Shown here one piece after another: positions 1-6,949 of a stretch of 14,855 nt of DNA. The translations under genes and the position numbers were made by a program. Where the stretch lies: contig JASJBO010000164.1 of NCBI GenBank assembly GCA_030066475.1, positions 1 through 14,855 on the forward strand, written 5' to 3'. Each line of letters opens with the position of its first letter. The first letter of the stretch is position 1. The DNA comes from Myxococcota bacterium. Its GTDB lineage: Bacteria; Myxococcota_A; UBA9160; PR03. The notes under the pieces were generated by a model. The model was not told the DNA's origin. It saw only the letters and a list, made by a program, of their open reading frames with translations, and did not search any database.

Positions 1-101
1 GCCAGCTCGCGGAAGTGGACCGTCGGACGCGGGCGGTCCCCACACGCGGCCAGCGAGAACGGCGCGGCCAGCAAGCTGGCAAGCACGAGCGCGCGGATCA
101 T
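1..101 (-). CDS. Small lipoprotein, 5' part only; candidate immunity partner of the RHS protein
   Basis: Only the first 33 codons are inside the window; the gene continues past the left edge. The reading starts at an ATG (bases 101-99) and gives MIRALVLASLLAAPFSLAAC followed by GDRPRPTVHFREL. This is a textbook lipoprotein signal: a positive n-region, a hydrophobic core and an LAAC lipobox with the Cys at residue 20. Glycine at +2 would favour the outer membrane under the usual +2 rule. The ATG overlaps the TGA stop of the upstream RHS gene (ATGA), and only a weak AGGG precedes it, so translation is probably coupled to the RHS gene. Genes placed directly after polymorphic toxins commonly encode immunity proteins, so that role is the leading inference. 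The body of the protein is not visible, and an accessory or unrelated lipoprotein is possible. Confidence 0.75.
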   Translation of the reverse strand, partial: MIRALVLASLLAAPFSLAACGDRPRPTVHFREL

Positions 102-3100
102 ATCCCTGTCGACCGTCCGCCGTATGATCTCGTCGCACTGCCGGTCGCAATGAGACTCCGAGTCTGGCTAGAAAAGGGTCCTCCCACTCGAAATGGACCA
201 AAGGGCACACTGACGCCAATCGTGGTTACGCTGAAGACCTGCACGTCGATGGACAGTCTCCCCGAGCCGAAGGTATACGAGTCCGAGATTTGAAGCTCCT
301 GCGTGAAGCCGACCGTGAAGCCGTGGCGGGAGATGCCGAAATCAAACGGCGCCTCTTGATTGGGAAGGAATGTGGTCTTCGCCAAGCTGACCGAGACCGT
401 TTCCCCTGAGTGGATCACATCGAAAGTCGCCTCTCCGATCACGAAGTCCCTACGTTTCAGGTAGTTGTATGCCCGCCTGTCGGAAATGGTGCTCGGAAGT
501 CGGCGGAGAGGGACCGTGACCCGTTCGGTTGTCGCATCGGCCACGAACGCGAGTTCGAAGCCCCCGCTCCCCCCACTCGGGAGCGATCGACCTCCGCCAC
601 CCCGGACCAGCCCGTGCGCTCCCTGCAACGTGCTCACCGCTGCGATGGCCGCGGCGACGGGTTGCTTGTTCCGGGCCGCCTCGACCGCCACGTAGCCGCC
701 GTAGCCCACGCTGGCGAGGCTGACGGCTGCTTGGACCGCCGGGGGCGCGTTCGCCAGGGCGGCGCTCGCGGCCGGCCCAACCTTGGCAGCCACGGCAGCC
801 GTTGCCAGCTGTACGCCGAAGCTGATGCCGAAGGCCTTGAGGGAGTCGCCCAGGTCTCCGCCGGCGGCGGAGGCGTCGGCAGCAGCCGATGCCGCCGCCA
901 CGGCGATGAGCGGAAGGAGGCCGACCAGCGATGCGAGGTCGAAGTTGCCGTCCGGATCGTAGGTCGTCAGCGGGTTGCCCCCGCCGTAGGCGTACGGGCT
1001 CGCGAACTGACGCGCGGCGTCCTGCGTCAGGAACTGCCCGAGCTCGGGATCGAGGAACCGGGCGCCCGCGTAGGCGAGCCCGGTCTCCGCGTCCGACTCG
1101 TAGCCGGCGAACTCGTGGCGCACGTCCTCGTCGGCCTGGAGCGGCGCGCCCGTCCCGCTGAAGCGGCCGCGGATCTCTCCGTAGGGGTGGTAGCGGATCT
1201 GGCGAAGCAGGCTGCCGGACTGGCCCGAGATCGCCTGCGTCGAGCCGGCGTGGTCGACGTGGTAGTACCAGACCAGGTCGCCCTCGCCGCACCCCAGGAA
1301 GGGCACCATCGCCACGACGAAGGCGACGAGCGTCCCGAGCGCGCGCGTGCGCGCGACGGCGATGCCGATGCGGACGGTGCGGCCGCCGGGGCCGATCAGC
1401 AGCACGACCACGACCAGGCCGAGGGCGCCCGGCAGCCAGGGCGGAAGCGTCAGGTGCAGCCCCGGCGAGAAGGTGGCTCCCGAGAAGGCGGGGGCCGCGG
1501 TGTTGCGCGCGGCGACGAGCTGGCCGCCGAGGAAGTAGTGCTTCGTCAGCTTGCCCTGGCGCGACTCCGCGAAGGCGCTGAAGTAGCGGATCGGCTCGCC
1601 CCCATCGACGGTCTTCCAGACCCGCCGCCCGCTGTGGTCGTAGCCGTAGTCGATCTCCTGCGTCGGGGTGCCCGCGGGCGCGTGGTGCACCACGGCCGCG
1701 AGCTGCCCCAGGCCGTCGTAGCGGTAGTCCTTCAGCCAGCTGTAGTCGAAGGCGAACTTCGCGTCCATCCGGCCGTTGGCGTCGTAGTCGACTCCGACAC
1801 TGCCGCCTACAGTGCCGATCCGGTGCGGATGCATCGGGCTGTACGTCATGACCACGCCCTTCTGGGTCAGGTTGCCCAGATGGTCGTGGGCGTACGAGCG
1901 GTCGTACTGCGACGAGGGCGTGCCGTACACCTGCTCGAGACGGCCGAGCCCGTCGTAGCGGAACTGGGCCGTATTCGAGAGGGCACCGGTGGCGTCCTTG
2001 ACGTCGGTGATCCCTTCGATCCGACCCGCCGCGTCGTACGCGTAGGTGAGGTCGAGCAGCTGCGTCTCGGGGGTCGTCGAGCCCTCGATCGTCCGGATCG
2101 CGTGGAGTCTGAACGGATCCGTCGGGTGCGTGGCGGGGTGGTAGACGCGTTGGTCGGTGACTCCGTTCCCGTAGTCGATCTTCTCGATCCGGCCGAACAG
2201 GTCGTAGTCGACGTCCGCGACGTAGTCGACGACGAGGCCCGCGCCGACCACACCGGAGACGAGGGTGGGGAGGCCGGCGGCGTTGTAGCCGTTGCTGACC
2301 AGCTCCCCGTCGGGATAGCGGATCGCCGAGAGCTGATCCGCCGCGTTGTAGTCGAAGGCCATGTAGGAATCGCTGATGCCGAGGATCGACTTCGTGCGCG
2401 CCGTCGGCCGGCCGCGCTCGTCGTAGTCGAACTCCTCGTAGCCCGTCCGGTCGGTCACACGAGAGAGACGCCCGATCTCGTGGACGGACTCGTCGTAGGC
2501 GTAGCAGGACTCCTCGGTGCCGTCGCACCCCGCACTGCACTGGCTCGGATCGTAGGCGTCCGAGCCGCCGACGACCCAGCGGCTGGTCAGACGGTCGAGC
2601 TCGTCGTAGCAGTACTGGACCCGCCCGGCGATCGGGTCGTCCTGGTAGAGCAGGTTCCCGGCCGCGTCGTAGCCGTACCTCCAGATCCCCGAGTCGGGGT
2701 CGTCGACCTGGATGCGTCTGCCGAGCTCGTCGTAGGTGTAGTGCAGCGCCGCGTCCGGCCCTGCTTCGTGGCCCACGTCGGAGGTGAGCAGCCGGCCCAG
2801 ACCATCGTACACGTAGTCGAACCGAAGCCGGAGCGTCGTCGCACCGGGGCCCTCGTAGAGCTCGCGGCGGATCTCGCGACCGAACGCATCGAGCGTCGAT
2901 CGGGTCTCGTTGTCCTCGGGGTCGCGCTGCCGGACGACGGTCCCCTCGTAGAAGCTCGTGACGGTCCGGTCATCCGGCGGGCGCATCCGGTGGATCCGGC
3001 CGAGCGGGTCGATCGAGTCGATTCCGTTCAGGACGTAGGTCAGCTCGGTGCTGGCCGCGGTGGGCTCGTCGCTGACCGGCCCCTCGTAGGGAACGAAGCG

Positions 3101-6100
3101 TTCGGCGACACGGCCTCCGGAGTCGTAGAGGGTCTGCTCGACGACGACTTCGGTGAGCGTCGCGGCGGCTCCCACGACCCGCTGCTCGGTCGTGTAGCGT
3201 TGGCGGCCCAACGCGTCCACGTAGCGGCGGGAGACGAGCTGCTCGCCGGGTGCCTTGGGATGACGCACGCGCTCCTCGACGTAGGGCAGCGTCGACCACG
3301 TCGGCGAGCCGTCCCCGTACTCGTAGGCGCGTTCGAGCGCCGGTGTGCCCGTGCCGTCGCAACGGTCGTTGTAGCCCGCGCCGGCCGGACCGATGTCGGG
3401 ACGGGTGTGGCAGAGGAGGCGACCGAGCTCGTCGTACACGAAGGTCGAGACGCCCCCGTTCCGGTCGGTCACGCTCGTCGGCTGACCGTGCAGCAGCGAG
3501 GTCTCGGTGGTCGTCTCGTGCGTGACGCCGGCCGCGGTCTGGGTCCGTTCCACGCGCGGGTACAGGCCGTAGGGCCCGTTGTGCTCGATGGTCGTCTCGA
3601 ACCGGGTGGGGTCGCCGGGTGCCTCGGCGGCGCGGGGCCCGATCAACGCCACGACGTTGCCGAAGGCGTCGTACCGCGTCTCCACGAGCGGATCCGTGCT
3701 GTCCCCGGTGAAGGACTGGTCGAGACGGGACTCGACGTAGCGGACGTTGCCCTGGTCGACCTGACCGAGCGGGAGCGGAGTGCCGCTCAGGGGTCCGTCG
3801 TAGCGGAAGCGCTTCTCGGTCAGGAGCGTGAGTCCGGCGGCCGCCGGATCGTCCTCGTACTCGACGGTGGTCCGCCGCGGACGCTCGCGCACCCAGCTCC
3901 CGGCGACCGGGTCGGCCCACACGGTCACCGTGTTGAGCTGGCCCTGGACGGCGCCCGCGCAGGATCCCGGGGTCGGAGGCGCGCCGTCGCACGCGAGCGT
4001 GCAGGTCGTGCCGATGCGCCCGTAGTCGTCGGGCGGCTCGTTGCGGTTGAGCAGGCAGCGCGCGGGGGGCGCCTGCGCCGGGGGATCGACCACGGCGAGC
4101 TCCGTCGACTCGTGCTGCTCGAGGTAGACCTGCGTCCGCCCGAGGCTCGTTCGCGTCGTCCACTGGAAGACGTCGCTCTTGACGAGCTCGCCGGGATCGC
4201 CCGCGTAGCGCCGGTCCTCGAGCATCTTGCCGCGGGTCGCATCGTCCTGGCTGAACACGACCACGCGCCGGTTGCCGTCGGGCGTGCGCTCCGTGGTCGT
4301 CCGGAAGCCGCGGAACTCGCGCGACTCGGCATCGAACAGCCCGTCGGTGTACTCGAAGGCCTGCTGGAGCTCGTGCCCGTTGGAGACGCAATCGTTGGAC
4401 CAGTCGAAGGGGCCGCTCCCCGGGTCGCAGGGAAGTCCGTCGGTCCGGCGCGTCGCCGTCACCGCCCAGGTGACGAAGGGGAGCTCGACGGGCCCGTTGC
4501 TGGCGAAGTGGCTGCTGGGCGCGTACTCCGCCTCCATGACGCCGCCGACCCCGTTCCGAGCCCGGACGAGCAGCGATCCCTTGAACTCGCGCGAGACGAA
4601 CGAGGGCAGGACGGTGGTCGCGGGCCTCGCGAGACGGATCGTCCAGGGGTCGCCCGTTGCCTGCACGTGGTCCAGGTGGCCGTCGCCGTTCCAGTCGAAG
4701 AAGTCCACGAACGACCTGGAGTTCTCGAGGCTGGCGTGGTCGCGCCGAAGCTTCCAGGTGTAGGCATCGTCATCGGTCCGGTACCAGGCTCCCGTGGCAT
4801 CGAGGGTGCCGCCCTGGTTCTGGTGGACCCACCAGCCCTTGAGCCCATAGAGACCGGCTGCCGGCAGCAGATAGAGCAGCTCGGGCAGGCCGTCTCCGTT
4901 GACGTCGACGAAGTCCTGCGTGACTTCTCCGCTCTCTCCTACCTGCGTGGTGACGATCCGGATCCCGCCGGGCCCACTGGGGGGCTGGCCGTCGAAGAAG
5001 TAGGGCTGCGCGAAGCCCGTGCCCGTGTTCAGCCGGAAGCTGAGCCGTTGCGGAGGCGGGAAGCCCCCTTCGATGTGCTCGACCAGGTCGGGAAGCCCGT
5101 CGCCGTTGACGTCGAACACGTCCTTGTACGTGAAGGTGGTCGACGTGAGGCCGGGGCTCGTGGTCCTCCGCTCGCCGACCGACCCGGTGGCGTAGAACCC
5201 GCTCTGGCTGCAGTCGAAGGAGCCCTCGGGTGTGGCGCCCGGAGTCACGCCCATGTTCAGGCAGACGGTCCACGGGTCCGTACTGCTGGAGCCTCCGACC
5301 ACCAGGTCGAGGCGCCCATCGCCGTTGAGGTCGATCAGCTCCTGGGTCGTGGTGTAGTCGCGGTTGGTCCCGGAGTCGACGAACTCCTCCACGCGGAGCC
5401 ACTTGTAGTCGGAGCTCCAGTTGATCCCCGACTGGAAGCCGCAGGTCTCGCGGTCCGAGCAGGCGCCCGGGTACACCGTCCAGTCGGTCTTGTTGTCGTG
5501 GTTCGCGAAGACGAAGTCGGGGATCCCGTCGCCGGTCAGGTCGAGCGTCTCGTACTGCTTCTTCCGGGGGTTGTCGACGGCCGTGTTGCTGGTGCGCCTG
5601 TGGTTGATGTGGGTCCCGGAGGGAACCGTCCAGGTCCGGCCGGTCGTCTGGAAGCCGTCGGGGCTGCCGTAGTAGACGGTCCAGTCCGATCCCCCGTCGT
5701 CGGGAACCACGAGGTCGGTGAAGCCGTCGCCGTTCATGTCCATCACGGTGCGCCGGACGGCGAGACCGGAGGTGTTCTGCCGGAAGAACTGGAGGCCTCC
5801 GTCGTCGAGACCGGGCGGCGGCTGGTAGGAGACCTCCTCGAGCAGCCCGAAGCGGCTGGTCGAGTACTCGAAGGACTGCGTCGGGAGCAGGTCGGCGGCG
5901 ACCTCGTCCAGGAGATCGCGTCCGCCGTAGAACTCCGACGCGTAGCCGAGCGCGTAGGTGCGAAGGACCTCGTAGTCCTGGCCGTCCAGCGTCTCCACGA
6001 AGATGGAGGCCACGCGCTGGTCGTGGGTCTCCTCGACGCCGCGGCGATAGCTGGTGCGCGGGTAGGAGGCGGGCTCGTAGCCGAAACGGACCCGGAACGG

Positions 6101-6949
6101 GTGTTGGGATACGCCCGCGCCGGGATTCCCGCCGTAGGCGATCTGGTCGGGGTAGAGGGTCTGGCCGGACTTCAGGTAGCTGACGTCGATCGAGTTGCCG
6201 TTCGGGTCCTCGATCTGGTCGAGCGCCCAGATGCCGATGAACGCGCAGGGCGTCTCGCTCAGAAGCGTGTCCGAGCCCTCCCAGGCCCGCGTGCCCGGTG
6301 TCTGGCCGAACCGATAGGTCATGCCGCTTCGGTCGTGGACGACCCAGCTCTTCGAGCTCGGCTCGTAGCGCGCCTCGACGTAGGACTCGTCGATGCGCGG
6401 CACGTAGGTCTGCGGATCGCCGGGCGACGCGACGAGCTCGGTCGCACCCCCGGAGAGCATGAGGACGAAGTCGTCGGTATGGGCCCCCTTGCAGTGGGGA
6501 ACGCCGTGCTTCGCGCTGCGCACCACCGAGCCGAGCGGCAGGTCCCACCCGTGCCCGAACGGACCGCTTCCCGCCGCGCTCGAGTACACGAGCTTGAGAT
6601 CGGGCGTCGCGTTCTTGCGGCCCGGTGGGATCACGATCGGCACGGACAGACCGAGGGCACCGGTGAAGAGGTTCGCCTCCAGCGCGCCGGCCAGGCCGGT
6701 GAAGGGGCCGGAGCCCTCTCCGCCCTTGTCGCCCTGTCCAGTGCCCGTGTCGGCGAAGGCGGTCGAGGCGATGATCAGCTGCAAGACCAAGAGCAGAGTG
6801 CAGATCGAGTGGCTGCTGCGGTACAGAACTCCTCCTCGCCGGCCATGCGCATTGAAACACGGGCGCCGTTGCCCAGGAAGCGCACTTGCAAGACCTTTGC
6901 AGGATCCTCGGGGAAGGAACGGAGATTCCCCGCGCCGACCGGCGAACAT
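98..6949 (-). CDS. Giant secreted SpvB / FG-GAP / RHS-repeat protein, polymorphic-toxin-like
   Basis: About 2,283 residues counted from the ATG at 6949. A signal peptide sits at residues 42-66 (LLLVLQLIIASTAFA then D). An SpvB-type N-terminal domain follows (GLAGALEANLFTGALGLSVP, then FGHGWDLPLG). Six D-x-[NT]-G-D-G calcium-loop repeats of FG-GAP/VCBS type start at about 404, 470, 540, 613, 682 and 752. Around nineteen YD/RHS strips (e.g. YDELGRRIQVDDPDSG) fill about 1090-1850. Two membrane segments lie near 1822-1890. The RHS core runs from YYHVDHAGSTQ (about 1895) through RFLDPELGQFLTQD to YDPDG (1997-2001), and a 282-residue tail follows. This resembles TcB and TcC of Tc toxins joined in one chain: in that family a beta-cocoon encloses a cleaved C-terminal effector. 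The start is uncertain: the signal peptide begins near 6826, where AGGAGG precedes CTG, and the open frame extends up to 7114. No PAAR, VgrG or TcA gene is in the window. The effector activity is unknown. Confidence 0.9.
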   Translation of the reverse strand: MFAGRRGESPFLPRGSCKGLASALPGQRRPCFNAHGRRGGVLYRSSHSICTLLLVLQLIIASTAFADTGTGQGDKGGEGSGPFTGLAGALEANLFTGALGLSVPIVIPPGRKNATPDLKLVYSSAAGSGPFGHGWDLPLGSVVRSAKHGVPHCKGAHTDDFVLMLSGGATELVASPGDPQTYVPRIDESYVEARYEPSSKSWVVHDRSGMTYRFGQTPGTRAWEGSDTLLSETPCAFIGIWALDQIEDPNGNSIDVSYLKSGQTLYPDQIAYGGNPGAGVSQHPFRVRFGYEPASYPRTSYRRGVEETHDQRVASIFVETLDGQDYEVLRTYALGYASEFYGGRDLLDEVAADLLPTQSFEYSTSRFGLLEEVSYQPPPGLDDGGLQFFRQNTSGLAVRRTVMDMNGDGFTDLVVPDDGGSDWTVYYGSPDGFQTTGRTWTVPSGTHINHRRTSNTAVDNPRKKQYETLDLTGDGIPDFVFANHDNKTDWTVYPGACSDRETCGFQSGINWSSDYKWLRVEEFVDSGTNRDYTTTQELIDLNGDGRLDLVVGGSSSTDPWTVCLNMGVTPGATPEGSFDCSQSGFYATGSVGERRTTSPGLTSTTFTYKDVFDVNGDGLPDLVEHIEGGFPPPQRLSFRLNTGTGFAQPYFFDGQPPSGPGGIRIVTTQVGESGEVTQDFVDVNGDGLPELLYLLPAAGLYGLKGWWVHQNQGGTLDATGAWYRTDDDAYTWKLRRDHASLENSRSFVDFFDWNGDGHLDHVQATGDPWTIRLARPATTVLPSFVSREFKGSLLVRARNGVGGVMEAEYAPSSHFASNGPVELPFVTWAVTATRRTDGLPCDPGSGPFDWSNDCVSNGHELQQAFEYTDGLFDAESREFRGFRTTTERTPDGNRRVVVFSQDDATRGKMLEDRRYAGDPGELVKSDVFQWTTRTSLGRTQVYLEQHESTELAVVDPPAQAPPARCLLNRNEPPDDYGRIGTTCTLACDGAPPTPGSCAGAVQGQLNTVTVWADPVAGSWVRERPRRTTVEYEDDPAAAGLTLLTEKRFRYDGPLSGTPLPLGQVDQGNVRYVESRLDQSFTGDSTDPLVETRYDAFGNVVALIGPRAAEAPGDPTRFETTIEHNGPYGLYPRVERTQTAAGVTHETTTETSLLHGQPTSVTDRNGGVSTFVYDELGRLLCHTRPDIGPAGAGYNDRCDGTGTPALERAYEYGDGSPTWSTLPYVEERVRHPKAPGEQLVSRRYVDALGRQRYTTEQRVVGAAATLTEVVVEQTLYDSGGRVAERFVPYEGPVSDEPTAASTELTYVLNGIDSIDPLGRIHRMRPPDDRTVTSFYEGTVVRQRDPEDNETRSTLDAFGREIRRELYEGPGATTLRLRFDYVYDGLGRLLTSDVGHEAGPDAALHYTYDELGRRIQVDDPDSGIWRYGYDAAGNLLYQDDPIAGRVQYCYDELDRLTSRWVVGGSDAYDPSQCSAGCDGTEESCYAYDESVHEIGRLSRVTDRTGYEEFDYDERGRPTARTKSILGISDSYMAFDYNAADQLSAIRYPDGELVSNGYNAAGLPTLVSGVVGAGLVVDYVADVDYDLFGRIEKIDYGNGVTDQRVYHPATHPTDPFRLHAIRTIEGSTTPETQLLDLTYAYDAAGRIEGITDVKDATGALSNTAQFRYDGLGRLEQVYGTPSSQYDRSYAHDHLGNLTQKGVVMTYSPMHPHRIGTVGGSVGVDYDANGRMDAKFAFDYSWLKDYRYDGLGQLAAVVHHAPAGTPTQEIDYGYDHSGRRVWKTVDGGEPIRYFSAFAESRQGKLTKHYFLGGQLVAARNTAAPAFSGATFSPGLHLTLPPWLPGALGLVVVVLLIGPGGRTVRIGIAVARTRALGTLVAFVVAMVPFLGCGEGDLVWYYHVDHAGSTQAISGQSGSLLRQIRYHPYGEIRGRFSGTGAPLQADEDVRHEFAGYESDAETGLAYAGARFLDPELGQFLTQDAARQFASPYAYGGGNPLTTYDPDGNFDLASLVGLLPLIAVAAASAAADASAAGGDLGDSLKAFGISFGVQLATAAVAAKVGPAASAALANAPPAVQAAVSLASVGYGGYVAVEAARNKQPVAAAIAAVSTLQGAHGLVRGGGGRSLPSGGSGGFELAFVADATTERVTVPLRRLPSTISDRRAYNYLKRRDFVIGEATFDVIHSGETVSVSLAKTTFLPNQEAPFDFGISRHGFTVGFTQELQISDSYTFGSGRLSIDVQVFSVTTIGVSVPFGPFRVGGPFSSQTRSLIATGSATRSYGGRSTGI
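6827..6947. promoter_or_regulatory. Probable divergent promoter region between the RHS gene and the membrane/synthase-like gene
   Basis: If the RHS protein starts at its signal peptide, about 120 bp separate two divergent genes, and both promoters should lie here. The stretch is visibly less GC-rich than its flanks. It holds an 8-bp palindrome CTTGCAAG (6885-6892) and two direct TTGCA copies (6886-6890 and 6897-6901) offset by 11 bp, about one helical turn. No convincing -35/-10 pair was found on either strand. A purine-rich GAGGAGG at 6837-6831 on the minus strand could serve the RHS gene. The regulatory role is inferred from layout. Confidence 0.35.

Noticed and set aside
1280..1300. Possible lipobox FLGC inside the RHS protein
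   Set aside because: It is far from any N-terminus and the -3 and -2 residues (Phe, Leu) do not fit a lipobox.
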